A stretch of DNA of 64,000 nucleotides from Phocaeicola vulgatus (GCA_022009975.1 CP091733.1:575001-639000), one strand, 5' to 3'. Numbered from the stretch's first letter, positions 1-8,670 are shown. Numbers and translations: made by a program. The notes: generated by a model not told the origin, from the letters alone.

Positions 1-626
1 TCTGCGGAAATAACCAATTCTAATATGTTTAGCAGTTTGCGGGCGTCTCCTCCCGAATATCGTAGCAAAGCATCGGTCTCTGTCAGTTGGATGTTTTTCT
101 CTTTTAAGACGATGTCTTCCTTTAGGGCACGGTGGAGCAACTCCAACAGATCTTCTTTCCCGAGGGATTTCAGCACATAGACTTGGCATCGGGACAGGAG
201 AGGGCGTATTACCTCAAAAGAGGGGTTTTCCGTGGTCGCTCCTATCAAGGTGACGACACCTGTTTCCACGGCGTTCAGCAACGAATCTTGTTGGGATTTG
301 CTGAAACGGTGGATTTCATCAATGAAAAGGATAGGTGAAACGGTATTGAAGAAACGGTTGCTTTTGGCTTTCTCAATCACATCCCTTACATCCTTTACTC
401 CGGAACTGATGGCACTCAACGTATAAAATGGGGCTTTGAGCTTTTCTGCCACAATATGTGCCAAGGTTGTTTTACCCACTCCCGGAGGTCCCCATAAGAT
501 AAAGGAGGGGACACGTCCTGCTTCAATCATTTTCCGAAGGACTGCTCCTTGCCCTATGAGGTGTTTCTGACCTATATATTCGTCCAATGTCTTTGGGCGT
601 AATCTCTCTGCTAACGGCTGACTCAT
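1..626 (-). CDS. rarA: RarA/MgsA replication-associated recombination AAA+ ATPase, 3-prime truncated by window edge
   Basis: The first 208 codons read from an ATG at 626 toward the window edge. Residues 46-53 form a Walker A motif (GPPGVGKT) and residues 103-106 a Walker B/DEIH box, followed by a sensor region (GATTENPSF), the pattern of the RarA/MgsA clamp-loader-like ATPase that acts at stalled replication forks. The start MSQPLAERLRPKTLDEYIGQ is the family's usual N-terminus. The C-terminal half lies outside the window. The gene points away from the mobile block at 0.8-8.6 kb and probably marks the conserved chromosome left of it. Confidence 0.93.
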   Translation of the reverse strand, partial: MSQPLAERLRPKTLDEYIGQKHLIGQGAVLRKMIEAGRVPSFILWGPPGVGKTTLAHIVAEKLKAPFYTLSAISSGVKDVRDVIEKAKSNRFFNTVSPILFIDEIHRFSKSQQDSLLNAVETGVVTLIGATTENPSFEVIRPLLSRCQVYVLKSLGKEDLLELLHRALKEDIVLKEKNIQLTETDALLRYSGGDARKLLNILELVISA

Positions 627-803
627 CTTTTTTCGTTTTTCTTCTGTCTTGTCCACAAAGGTACGCTTTTTTCATACATTATATATATGTATAGCGATAC
701 TTGATGGATGAATAGATAAACTTATCGTACCCGTCCGGTTCCGGGACATAAACAGGATGATAATGTTTTGTCGATGTTTGGGGTTTGCATCCAACATTTT
801 TTG

Positions 804-847
804 TTTCTCACTCAGGTGAGAAGTGTTTTTCACTTAGGTGAGAAGCT
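804..847. repeat. Two 22-bp palindromic repeat units
   Basis: Two units (804-825 and 826-847), each centred on a TCACYYAGGTGA-like palindrome. Read in reverse they match the 22-bp units at 6586-6690, so the same repeat family sits at both ends of the accessory block, in opposite orientation. The stretch 627-982 between rarA and the next ORF otherwise holds only the IS end at 864-937. Confidence 0.7.
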
Positions 848-863
848 AAAATTGTCGTTACGT

Positions 864-937
864 CAGGGCTGACGCATTACTTAATTCACTGATTATAAAA
901 TAAATTTTGACAAACTCAGTAATAAAGACTATTTACG
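864..937 (+). mobile_element. Solo 5-prime end of an ISAs1-family IS (74 bp)
   Basis: This stretch is identical, over 74 bp, to the terminal sequence of the intact ISAs1 copy read inward from 7979, beginning CAGGGCTGACGCATTACTTA. It is preceded by TCGTTACGT (855-863), and the same 9 bp follow the IS fragment that ends at 8570. The simplest reading is that 864-937 and 7990-8570 are the two ends of one insertion whose middle was replaced by about 7 kb of other DNA. Confidence 0.88.
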
Positions 938-982
938 TTGCACAATTTACTAACGATTGACCAACTATTAAAATCATAAAAT

Positions 983-1483
983 ATGATACTATCGACAGGA
1001 TTAAAAACAGATTACAAGCCATTGGAGGCTATTAACGTGACGGACGGCGTGTATATCGTCCGCTGGGACTGCAAGCCGCTCCCGGAAGGGGGCAACATGG
1101 TCGTATGGGCGGAAGAAATGCTATACAACAAGCCGGCGGAAAGCGAGATGCGGCGGATAATCAACGGCTACTACAACGGGATAACCGACCGCAAGATATT
1201 GCAGGATTTTACGTGGCACGGCATGCCCGTGTGGCTAAGCGACGAGAACCAGCGCAACTACAAGGCGGCATACGACCTTGCCGTGCAAACCGGAGGGGAG
1301 ACGCTTCCGGTGGTGTTCAAGTTCGGCTCTGACGAGCAGCCGGTGTATCATACTTTCGGCACGATGGACGAGCTGAAAGAGTTCTACATGTCCGTATACA
1401 GGCACATTGAGCAATGCCTCGCAGACGGATGGGCGAGCAAGGATGCGGTTGATTACGGGGTGTACGAGTTGGACGGGTTGTAA
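983..1483 (+). CDS. Hypothetical protein, GC-rich orphan ORF (166 aa)
   Basis: An uninterrupted 166-codon ORF starting at ATG 983, with no family I recognise. The product is soluble-looking, with no signal peptide or membrane segment, and is rich in Trp, Tyr and acidic residues. Its codons are clearly more GC-rich than the AT-rich DNA around it, which fits recent transfer, perhaps from a phage or conjugative element. It starts 45 bp inside the junction of the broken IS end (937) and ends just before a palindromic repeat. The good codon bias makes a real gene more likely than a chance ORF. Confidence 0.6.
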   Translation: MILSTGLKTDYKPLEAINVTDGVYIVRWDCKPLPEGGNMVVWAEEMLYNKPAESEMRRIINGYYNGITDRKILQDFTWHGMPVWLSDENQRNYKAAYDLAVQTGGETLPVVFKFGSDEQPVYHTFGTMDELKEFYMSVYRHIEQCLADGWASKDAVDYGVYELDGL

Positions 1484-1499
1484 TATCCGTGTGTCTTGC

Positions 1500-1567
1500 A
1501 ACGCTGTTTTAACGGCGTTAAAACAGCATTAAAATAGTATTTTAACGCCGTTTCAAACAGTGCTTAA
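1500..1567. repeat. Dispersed palindromic repeat, copy 1
   Basis: Nested palindromes built from GCTGTTTTAACGGCGTTAAAACAGC-type half sites: runs of (G/C)TGTTTTAA and TTAAAACAG. The same vocabulary recurs at 25176-25228, 31469-31512, 48255-48290 and 49889-49917, always between genes. It directly follows the stop codon of the ORF at 983-1483 and could also act as a terminator hairpin. Confidence 0.7.
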
Positions 1568-1592
1568 ATGTTATTTCTCCTTTATTTTATGC

Positions 1593-1663
1593 ACATTTCG
1601 TTTTTGCATAAAATATCACATTTCGTTTTTCCGGATATATACATTTCGTTTTTCCGGATATAT
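1593..1663. repeat. Direct repeats of an ACATTTCGTTTTT unit
   Basis: Three copies of ACATTTCGTTTTT start at 1593, 1618 and 1641. The last two are identical over 23 bp (ending CCGGATATAT); the first differs after the T run. The period is 23-25 bp. The function is unknown. Confidence 0.7.
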
Positions 1664-1760
1664 TTAGGTCACAGTTTCGCATCGGAATATATACTTTTTT
1701 CGTGGTAAAGTTAGTAAATATTTATGAATCAGATATATGCAAAACTATTTCCCTAATGGC

Positions 1761-1811
1761 GGTCATTAGAAATGACAAGAAGTTTTTTCTAATGACCGAT
1801 TTGGGTTTATT
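1761..1811. repeat. 12-bp inverted repeat with sequence shared with the IS982-type transposase start
   Basis: GGTCATTAGAAA (1761-1772) is mirrored by TTTCTAATGACC (1786-1797). The right arm continues into GATTTGGGTTTA. The same string, read as codons MT(D/E)LGL, opens the transposase at 5609, and its reverse complement occurs at 5427-5443. This may be an IS end or a remnant of a second IS copy; I cannot define its limits. Confidence 0.45.
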
Positions 1812-1894
1812 GAATCTGACGCATTTTCCTTCCACTTACCTAAAAAATACACTTTTGTGTCAAAGTCTTTTTATAGACACAATTTAATTTTGCC

Positions 1895-2079
1895 GTAACT
1901 ATTCAGCGATAGATGCATGACAAATCGTCAAACCTCAAATAAGGCTTGAATTGCATTAAAAGGTGTTTGGTCGTGTTTCTTAGCAGTCTCAACTTGGCTC
2001 TATTTTAGATAATTTTCAAGAAAATCCTACAAAGAAATAAGACCGAATCAGACCATTCTTTCTACCGCTGAATAGTTAC
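1895..2079. mobile_element. 185-bp MITE with 14-bp perfect terminal inverted repeats and 8-bp target duplication
   Basis: The ends are GTAACTATTCAGCG (1895-1908) and its exact complement (2066-2079). The flanking 8-mers are identical: ATTTTGCC at 1887-1894 and at 2080-2087. It contains no ORF. Ends starting GTAA and an 8-bp duplication are typical of the IS66 family, so this is probably a non-autonomous IS66-related element. It sits 34 bp upstream of the ATG of the gene at 2114 and may carry or displace that gene's promoter. Confidence 0.85.
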
Positions 2080-2113
2080 ATTTTGCCATTAGTGAGATAA
2101 AAATATAGAAGCC

Positions 2114-4357
2114 ATGATTAAGAAAATGATTGTTACAGCGTTGTGCCTCTCGACAATGACTCCGATGATGGCACAGAATGTCACTGGTAAGGTGATGGAT
2201 GTCAAGGGTGAACCTCTGTCTTTTGCCAATGTTGTACTCTTGAATCGTCAGGACTCGGCTTTCGTCAAGGGCGCAGTAAGTGGAGAGGATGGTAGTTTTA
2301 TCCTCGATTCTCCCTGCAATGGCGGAATCATCAAGGTAACATCTGTGGGCTATAAGACTATCTGCAAGGATTGCGTGGGCGAGAATGTGGGCGTCATCAC
2401 AATGGAAGAGGATAGCGAGATGCTTGGTGAAGTGGTGGTGAAATCAACTTTGCCCAAGACTATCCCGAAGAATGGCGGAATGGCAACGACTGTAGCTGGC
2501 TCTGTCCTTGAAAAGGCAGGAACAATGGAAAATCTTCTCGACCGCATACCAAACGTATCTGCGCAGAATGGAAATATCAAAGTTTTCGGACGTGGAGAAC
2601 CTATCATCTATATCAATGGACGGCAGATGATGGACAGAAGCGAACTCGACCGCTTGAGTTCGGACAACATCAAGTCGGTAGAAGTAATCTCTAACCCTGG
2701 CGCTCGCTATGAGGCAAGTACCAAGGCTGTTATCCGTATCACCACAAAGAAGATACAGGGCGACGGATTCGGTTTTGATGCAACTACGGAAGGCGAGTAT
2801 GATGAGAAAAAGAATCTCGGAGGAAATGGTAAATTGAATATGTACTACCGCAAGAACGGATTGGAGCTTGGAGCCTACGCCTATGGCGCAAAACAATCAT
2901 CGCCAGACGAGAAGGACTTGCAGCAAATGACCTATCTCGACAAGACCTGGAACCAGCAGGATAAAACACGTTGGAAGAACAAAACCGAGACTTTTAGTTC
3001 TCGCTTGAATGCCAGTTATCAGTTTGACGACAACAATTCGTTGGGAGCAAGCTTTAGTTTCTTGCGCAATCCTAAACTGCTGTCAGGCGGCAAGATGGAA
3101 GGCTCTGTGCTGAAAGATGAAGAATTGACGGAGACTAACACTTCTATTAGATCAGAGTTTGGGCAGAATAGCAACTTGTCAAGTAATATATATTATGTAG
3201 GCAAAGTAGGAAAATTGGGTATAGACTTCAATACCGACTGGTTCTGGTCGAAAGGAAACAATAACAACAATATAGATGAGCATTATCAGGAGGTGAACTC
3301 GGATATGCAAAACCAACTTGTAAACAGTACCACTTCAAAGTACAACCGCTTGATTGCTTCCAAAATGGTGCTTTCTTATCCGCTTTTGGGTGGTAACTTA
3401 TCTGTAGGCGGTGAGTATTCATTCACAAATCGTAACACCAACTACGCCATCATACCAAACACACTTGCCGACAATGTGCAAGACCGCATCAAGGAAGGCA
3501 TGGCTTCTGCGTTCGTCACCTATAGTAGTGACTTTGGCAAGCTGAACATGGAAGCGGGTTTGAGATACGAGAATGTGGACTTCAAGTATTACGATGATGG
3601 TAAATACATGGCAGACCAAAGCAAGAATTACGGCAACTGGTTTCCATCTCTCAGCCTTTCGATGCCGTTCGGTGAGGTGCAGATGCAGCTGAGCTATGCA
3701 GCCGACATTAATCGGCCTAACTACTGGGTCTTAAGAAGTGGTGTGCAATATAGCAATCGCTATACATACGAGACCGGAAACCCGTTTCTTGTCGCAGAGA
3801 TTGCAAGAAACATCAGTTACGATATCGCTTACAAATGGCTGACATTCAACTTAACTTATGCTTATACATCCGATCCTATTTACCAGACCGTAGAGATGTA
3901 TAAGGAAAATGCGACCATCGGATTGATGAGGATGATAAATGGAGAATCATACGACAATGTGACTTCTACGATCAACCTGCAGCCTACCTTCGGCATCTGG
4001 CATCCTATGCTGTCCGCAATGGTTGAGAAGCAATGGTTCAAGTTGGAGACAAGAGACGGACGGTATCTTAACAAACCACTGGCAATGTTCCGAATCAACA
4101 ACACCTTCGATACTAAATGGGCGATGCTCTCCGTTATGATGACTTACATCACAAAGGGATATGAGCAGAACCATTATATTTACAAACCGATGTTCAACGC
4201 CGACTTGTCTATATACAAAAGCTTCCTGAAAGACTGCTTGTCTTTCCAACTTTATGTCACAGATTTGTTTGGTACGAACGACAGCCATATTATAGGTAAA
4301 TACGGCAAACTGAAGGAAACCATCTTTGATGAGTTCTCAACGAGCAAATATCATTGA
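2114..4357 (+). CDS. Outer-membrane beta-barrel family protein (TonB-receptor-like) with frameshifted C-terminus
   Basis: 747 residues. A signal peptide (about 1-20, ending MMAQ) is followed by a carboxypeptidase-regulatory-like beta-sandwich (about 22-95), a plug-like domain (about 115-215, with the GRGEPIIYINGRQMMD stretch) and a long beta-barrel region rich in alternating aromatic residues. This is the outer_membrane beta-barrel family of Bacteroidota, related to TonB-dependent receptors; the substrate is unknown. The last strand is lost: in another frame the DNA continues to a stop at 4435-4437 with SLTVRYKFNTTRSKYKGTG, the usual C-terminus, so an indel lies near 4335-4350. The gene converges with the LuxR regulator at 4442-5200. 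Confidence 0.85.
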   Translation: MIKKMIVTALCLSTMTPMMAQNVTGKVMDVKGEPLSFANVVLLNRQDSAFVKGAVSGEDGSFILDSPCNGGIIKVTSVGYKTICKDCVGENVGVITMEEDSEMLGEVVVKSTLPKTIPKNGGMATTVAGSVLEKAGTMENLLDRIPNVSAQNGNIKVFGRGEPIIYINGRQMMDRSELDRLSSDNIKSVEVISNPGARYEASTKAVIRITTKKIQGDGFGFDATTEGEYDEKKNLGGNGKLNMYYRKNGLELGAYAYGAKQSSPDEKDLQQMTYLDKTWNQQDKTRWKNKTETFSSRLNASYQFDDNNSLGASFSFLRNPKLLSGGKMEGSVLKDEELTETNTSIRSEFGQNSNLSSNIYYVGKVGKLGIDFNTDWFWSKGNNNNNIDEHYQEVNSDMQNQLVNSTTSKYNRLIASKMVLSYPLLGGNLSVGGEYSFTNRNTNYAIIPNTLADNVQDRIKEGMASAFVTYSSDFGKLNMEAGLRYENVDFKYYDDGKYMADQSKNYGNWFPSLSLSMPFGEVQMQLSYAADINRPNYWVLRSGVQYSNRYTYETGNPFLVAEIARNISYDIAYKWLTFNLTYAYTSDPIYQTVEMYKENATIGLMRMINGESYDNVTSTINLQPTFGIWHPMLSAMVEKQWFKLETRDGRYLNKPLAMFRINNTFDTKWAMLSVMMTYITKGYEQNHYIYKPMFNADLSIYKSFLKDCLSFQLYVTDLFGTNDSHIIGKYGKLKETIFDEFSTSKYH

Positions 4358-4441
4358 CTGTCCGCTATAAGTTCAATACTACCCGGAGTAAGTATAAGGG
4401 TACGGGTGCAGGAGAAAGTCAGAAGAACAGGATGTAGGAAA

Positions 4442-5200
4442 CTATATCATCTGATGATTGACAGCATGAAACAGCGCCTCGGCAATGTTCTTCACGCCCA
4501 TCTTAGTGAAGAGGTTGCGCTTGCAAGCCTTTATCGTATCCACCGACTTGCACAATCGGTCGGCAATATCATTCATCGTATAACCTTGGGCAGACAATCT
4601 CAATACATCTTTCTCTGTCTCGCTCAAGGTTATACCCTCTTTCTTTTCCCACTGGTGTCTATCTGTGGAATACTCATAGTAACTGCTGTCTCTGTGCTTT
4701 TGCATGATGATATGGCCGGGCACATAGGTATCGGCCAATGACACGGTACAGAGGGCAAGCCAAATCTTTCCGTCGTCGGAAAGAAGAATCGGGGTAAGCT
4801 GATGGTGAATCAATCGGCTCTGTTTGCCGTTGGTAAGATGAATGTCATACGAGATGGTATAGTCCAGACGGTCGTCCACAGGCAATTCGTTGAAAAGGTC
4901 GAATCCCTTCTTGTTCACTTCGAGCAGTATCTGCAGGTCATCTTCCGGAACATGGTCGATATACATCTGATAACCGGCCTTTATCAGTTGCTCGGGTTCT
5001 AATCCGCAGAGATAAGCGAGATTATCCGATGCATAGATAAAGTCCTGATGAAAATAGTCGATGATATAGACGCACTGGTAAGTGCTGCGGGCAAAAGCCT
5101 TTGCCGCATTCACCAATAGCTCTATCTTGGCGTAATCTTCCTTGCTGATATGATGCTCCTCGCTGGAATGGAGGGAGAAACCGTCTTTTCCTTTATTCAT
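4442..5200 (-). CDS. PAS-like sensor/LuxR-type transcriptional regulator (252 aa)
   Basis: The N-terminal half (about 25-170) has a PAS-like fold pattern, including the IIDYFHQDFIYASDNLAYLC segment. Residues about 188-250 form a LuxR/GerE helix-turn-helix (LSETEKDVLRLSAQGYTMND, then IKACKRNLFTKMGV). There is no receiver domain or membrane segment, so it is a one-component cytoplasmic regulator. It faces the outer-membrane protein gene at 2114-4357 tail to tail and may regulate it, as regulator/receptor neighbours often do in this phylum; that is inference from position only. The ATG at 5200 gives the full PAS region. Confidence 0.85.
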   Translation of the reverse strand: MNKGKDGFSLHSSEEHHISKEDYAKIELLVNAAKAFARSTYQCVYIIDYFHQDFIYASDNLAYLCGLEPEQLIKAGYQMYIDHVPEDDLQILLEVNKKGFDLFNELPVDDRLDYTISYDIHLTNGKQSRLIHHQLTPILLSDDGKIWLALCTVSLADTYVPGHIIMQKHRDSSYYEYSTDRHQWEKKEGITLSETEKDVLRLSAQGYTMNDIADRLCKSVDTIKACKRNLFTKMGVKNIAEALFHAVNHQMI

Positions 5201-5545
5201 AAGCAGCCTCTATCATTATTCTTTCAAACTTGATTCGTCAAGCTATCGGGACTTGTTTTTATATACGCTTTGCCTACGAAAATACATCATTTTCTGCGAT
5301 TATGGTTATGCCACATTATATAATTACAGAAAAGAACCGTAAAAAGTTAATATAACGATTCCTCTATTGAGATGAAACTCTTATAATAGCTCTTTTTAGC
5401 TGTTCGCAGATTTTAGCGTAATTTTAAACCCAAATCAGTCATTCAAACGAAAAAAGTAAAACAGCTGAATATTTTTATTCTTTCCAACTCTTGTCAGCAC
5501 TTCTTTCAACATCTTGCTTCCGCCTGTGTTTCGACATAGCCCGCT
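5201..5545. other. Intergenic region between LuxR regulator and transposase
   Basis: 345 bp of AT-rich DNA with no credible gene. It holds the upstream region of the regulator and, at 5427-5443, AACCCAAATCAGTCATT, which is inverted relative to AATGACCGAATTGGGTT at 5608-5624 and to the element at 1795-1811. These may be ends of an IS982-type element or of a small derivative. Confidence 0.4.
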
Positions 5546-5608
5546 ATGCCTTTAACGCAGAGCCATTGCAATCTGCTCAAAACAAGCACCAACAAGAATC
5601 GTAATCTA

Positions 5609-6601
5609 ATGACCGAATTGGGTTTAATAGACAAATATCGTATGCACAACCTATATGCAATATTCGCAAAAATCCTGAACATATGCAAGCAAGTAGCCGG
5701 AAATTTAGTCAATGAATCAGGGAATGTCCCAAGGAAAGGGGTGGTTCCTAGATTCTCAGACCTTGAAATAGTGGCATTGAACATGACATCAGAGGCTGTT
5801 GGCATTGACAGTGAATCATTGTTGTTTGCAAAGCTACAGGAATATAGTAATGAACTTCCCAATCTTATATCCCGCAGACAATACAATGACAGACGTAAAA
5901 TTACTTCGTCCCTATGTAATGCAATCCGGGAAAGAATGGCGGCAGAAATGGATGGAGGCGAAGATTATTTCTGCATTGATTCTAAGCCGATAGAAGTATG
6001 TCGTATTGCTCGCTCCAAGCGTTGCAGCATGGGGAAGAAGGATTTTGAGAAAGCCCCGTCAATCGGATACTGCGCATCACAAGGGGTGTACTATTACGGA
6101 TATAAACTCCATGCGGTCTGTGGATTAAGTGGAGTCATCCATTCCTTTGACCTTACTAAGGCAAGCGTGCATGACATTCATTGCCTGAAGGATATGAAGG
6201 TGTACTATGGTAATTGTACAGTCATAGGGGACAGAGGATATATAAGTTTCCAAGTACAATTGGACCTGTTTGAAACAGCCAATATCAGATTGGAGGTATC
6301 ATACAGGTGTAACCAAAAATGGAAGCCAACATTTCCGGCTTTTGCCAAAGCGAGAAAAAGAATTGAAACCCTATTCTCCCAATTGTGTGACCAGTTTATG
6401 ATTATAAGGAATTATGCGAAAGATACAGATGGATTGTTTGCCCGGATTGTCGGGAAGATTAGCGCACTTACAATCCTTCAATATATTAACTACAAAAATG
6501 AAAAGCCTATTGGCAGAATTAAATATGCGCTATTTAATTCCGCCAACAGGTACAATATAAGATTTTTCCGTGTAGCCAAATATTGTTTTTCACCTAAATG
6601 A
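5609..6601 (+). CDS. IS982-type DDE transposase
   Basis: About 330 residues from ATG 5609 (an in-frame upstream ATG at 5546 adds 21 unlikely residues; MHNLY at 5642 is another candidate start). A DDE transposase pattern is visible: IDSKPIEVCRIARSKRC (first Asp), GDRGY (second Asp) and KARKRIETLFSQL (Glu). This composition is that of IS982-type transposases common in Bacteroidales. The frame is intact, so it may be active, but I cannot place matching inverted ends: the 3-prime side runs straight into the 22-bp repeats at 6586. Confidence 0.8.
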   Translation: MTELGLIDKYRMHNLYAIFAKILNICKQVAGNLVNESGNVPRKGVVPRFSDLEIVALNMTSEAVGIDSESLLFAKLQEYSNELPNLISRRQYNDRRKITSSLCNAIRERMAAEMDGGEDYFCIDSKPIEVCRIARSKRCSMGKKDFEKAPSIGYCASQGVYYYGYKLHAVCGLSGVIHSFDLTKASVHDIHCLKDMKVYYGNCTVIGDRGYISFQVQLDLFETANIRLEVSYRCNQKWKPTFPAFAKARKRIETLFSQLCDQFMIIRNYAKDTDGLFARIVGKISALTILQYINYKNEKPIGRIKYALFNSANRYNIRFFRVAKYCFSPK

Positions 6602-6690
6602 AAAGCATTTATCACCTAAATGAAAAGCACTTATCACCTAGGTGAAAAACACTTATCACCTAGATGAAAAGCACTTATCACCTAGATGAT
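6586..6690. repeat. 22-bp tandem repeat array (4.8 units)
   Basis: Units at 6586, 6608, 6630, 6652 and a partial at 6674, consensus CTTATCACCTARRTGAAAAGCA, each with a TCACCTAGGTGA-like palindrome. The array overlaps the last codons of the transposase and is cut by the ISAs1 insertion at 6690. The final 10 bp CCTAGATGAT are duplicated at 7980-7989. Confidence 0.9.
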
Positions 6691-7979
6691 CAGGGCTGAC
6701 GCATTACTTAATTTCTTCATTATGCCATGGTGCATCTAAAAGTTCAGCAAGAAACTCATCACTCCATCCAGCCATTTTTCTTTTACCTTTAAGGCTTGCT
6801 TTTCTCTTGTTATTCTTTAGTTGCGTCATGGCAATCTTGTTCAGCACTGAAAAATTCCGTGCTGCATTTTTCTTTTTCTTCTGGGCATCCTCATTGAATG
6901 AGACATCAAGCTGCCAGTGAAGATTGTTCTCTATGCTCCAATGGCTTCTGATTGTTTCAATTATACGGTCTGAATCCAATGGAAGTGATGTTATGTAATA
7001 GTGTTTCTCTATCGTAGTCTTTCCTGACTTAATATATTTCTTCGTATTGGTCAGACAGACTACCGAGTTGACACCTTTCCATTTCAGTACTTTAGACAAG
7101 ACTCCATTGTTATAAACCTGACAAACACGCTTTTCCAATCTCCCATGCGAACTTTCTTCGCTTATACTGTACCTGTATCTTGTCTCTGGTATATGTCCCT
7201 TGCCATTGAGCTTATTACCGTAAATGTCTATTTCAGAGAAATAATCTTCTATCGTCTTACAAAGTTTCTTTTGGTTCTTCTTTACACTTATAAGGTAGTC
7301 AGCTTTTGCATCGATAATTACATCTACAATTTCATGTTGGCAGGCAATAGCGTCAATAGTTATTATACAGCCTTCAAGGTCAAGAGCCTTTATAAGCAAT
7401 GGTATCGCCTTTATTTCGTTGCTCTTCTCACTCACCTTCTCCTGGCCAAGGGAGACACCATTGGCGGAAGCCCAGGCACTTACTATACGGAGCGACTCAA
7501 AACTGCCATCGCATTTCTCTTCACGAGCTCCGCATATCTCCTTGCCGTCTATCGCTACGAGCCCACGGTATTTGCCACATATATCACGTATCCACGTACG
7601 AAACCCATTCTCAAGTTCATCTGGAGACAGAATGGAAAATACACGGTTGAATGTGTCGTGGGAGGGGACACGTTTAAAGTCCTTTATGCGTGAGCTGAAG
7701 AATGCTTCGTGTATCTTGCCGAAATCGGCAACCTCATACCAGCTTTCTGCACCACCGATGACTGCTGCCATAGCTATATAAAATATACATTCGAAACTGT
7801 GTTCACGTAAATGTTCACGGCGGGGATCCTTTATTGTACGGAGTATTGAGATGATTTCCATTGCTGTTTAACTTGAATATATAAGACAAAAGTAAAAAAA
7901 GTATTCGTAAATAGTCTTTATTACTGAGTTTGTCAAAATTTATTTTATAATCAGTGAATTAAGTAATGCGTCAGCCCTG
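6691..7979 (-). mobile_element. Complete ISAs1-family insertion sequence with 10-bp target duplication
   Basis: 1289 bp with matching ends CAGGGCTGACGCATTACTTA (6691 on) and its complement (ending 7979). It is flanked by the 10-bp duplication CCTAGATGAT (6681-6690 and 7980-7989). It carries one transposase gene on the minus strand. The clean ends and full duplication indicate a fairly recent insertion into the 22-bp repeat array. Confidence 0.95.
6704..7861 (-). CDS. ISAs1-family transposase (385 aa)
   Basis: Full-length for the family (about 370-390 aa). An N-terminal DDE_Tnp_1-associated domain (MEIISILRTIKDPRREHLRE) is followed by a catalytic DDE core: VAIDGKEICG, ITIDAIACQ with the conserved KADYLISVKKNQ, and the C-terminal HWSIENNLHWQLDVSFNED glutamate region. 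The stop lies 13 bp inside the right end of the IS. The start is the ATG at 7861. A truncated, opposite-strand copy of the same gene lies 10 bp away at 7990-8570. Confidence 0.95.
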   Translation of the reverse strand: MEIISILRTIKDPRREHLREHSFECIFYIAMAAVIGGAESWYEVADFGKIHEAFFSSRIKDFKRVPSHDTFNRVFSILSPDELENGFRTWIRDICGKYRGLVAIDGKEICGAREEKCDGSFESLRIVSAWASANGVSLGQEKVSEKSNEIKAIPLLIKALDLEGCIITIDAIACQHEIVDVIIDAKADYLISVKKNQKKLCKTIEDYFSEIDIYGNKLNGKGHIPETRYRYSISEESSHGRLEKRVCQVYNNGVLSKVLKWKGVNSVVCLTNTKKYIKSGKTTIEKHYYITSLPLDSDRIIETIRSHWSIENNLHWQLDVSFNEDAQKKKKNAARNFSVLNKIAMTQLKNNKRKASLKGKRKMAGWSDEFLAELLDAPWHNEEIK

Positions 7980-7989
7980 CCTAGATGAT

Positions 7990-8570
7990 CAGAAGAAACT
8001 TTGTAAGACGATAGAAGATTATTTCTCTGAAATAGACATTTACGGTAATAAGCTCAATGGCAAGGGACATATACCAGAGACAAGATACAGGTACAGTATA
8101 AGTGAAGAAAGTTCGCATGGGAGATTGGAAAAGCGTGTTTGTCAGGTTTATAACAATGGAGTCTTGTCTAAAGTACTGGAATGGAAAGGTGTCAACTCGG
8201 TAGTCTGTCTGACCAATACGAAGAAATATATTAAGTCAGGAAAGACTACGATAGAGAAACACTATTACATAACATCACTTCCATTGGATTCAGACCGTAT
8301 AATTGAAACAATCAGAAGCCATTGGAGCATAGAGAACAATCTTCACTGGCAGCTTGATGTCTCATTCAATGAGGATGCCCAGAAGAAAAAGAAATGCAGC
8401 ACGGAATTTTTCAGTGCTGAACAAGATTGCCATGACGCAACTAAAGAATAACAAGAGAAAAGCAAGCCTTAAAGATAAAAGAAAAATGGCAGGATGGAGT
8501 GATGAGTTTCTTGCTGAACTTTTAGATGCACCATGGCATAATGAAGAAATTAAGTAATGCGTCAGCCCTG
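7990..8570 (+). pseudogene. 3-prime fragment of a second ISAs1-family IS copy
   Basis: 581 bp nearly identical to the 3-prime part of the intact copy but inverted, beginning at the codons for QKKLCKTIEDYFSE and ending with the terminal inverted repeat at 8570. A 2-bp shortening in an A run near 8390 breaks its frame, leaving two ORF pieces. It is followed by TCGTTACGT (8571-8579), matching 855-863, so it is the other end of the IS that begins at 864. About 634 bp of that IS are missing. Confidence 0.92.
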
Positions 8571-8670
8571 TCGTTACGTTTGAAAGTTCTCAATCTAACC
8601 CTCATGATTTTAAGATTTACTCTACTTCGCAAATCCCTGTCTTTCTTCTTTTTATCCTTTGCGCTCCCTC

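Noticed and set aside
6586..6690. CRISPR array
   Set aside because: Units are contiguous 22-bp repeats with no spacers and there are no cas genes.
7145..7781. Plus-strand ORFs opposite the ISAs1 transposase
   Set aside because: They are antisense shadows of an intact transposase gene with clear family motifs on the other strand.
864..8570. Composite transposon bounded by two ISAs1 copies
   Set aside because: The outer pieces are opposite ends of a single copy (one 5-prime end, one 3-prime end, same orientation, same 9-bp duplication), not two complete flanking IS elements.
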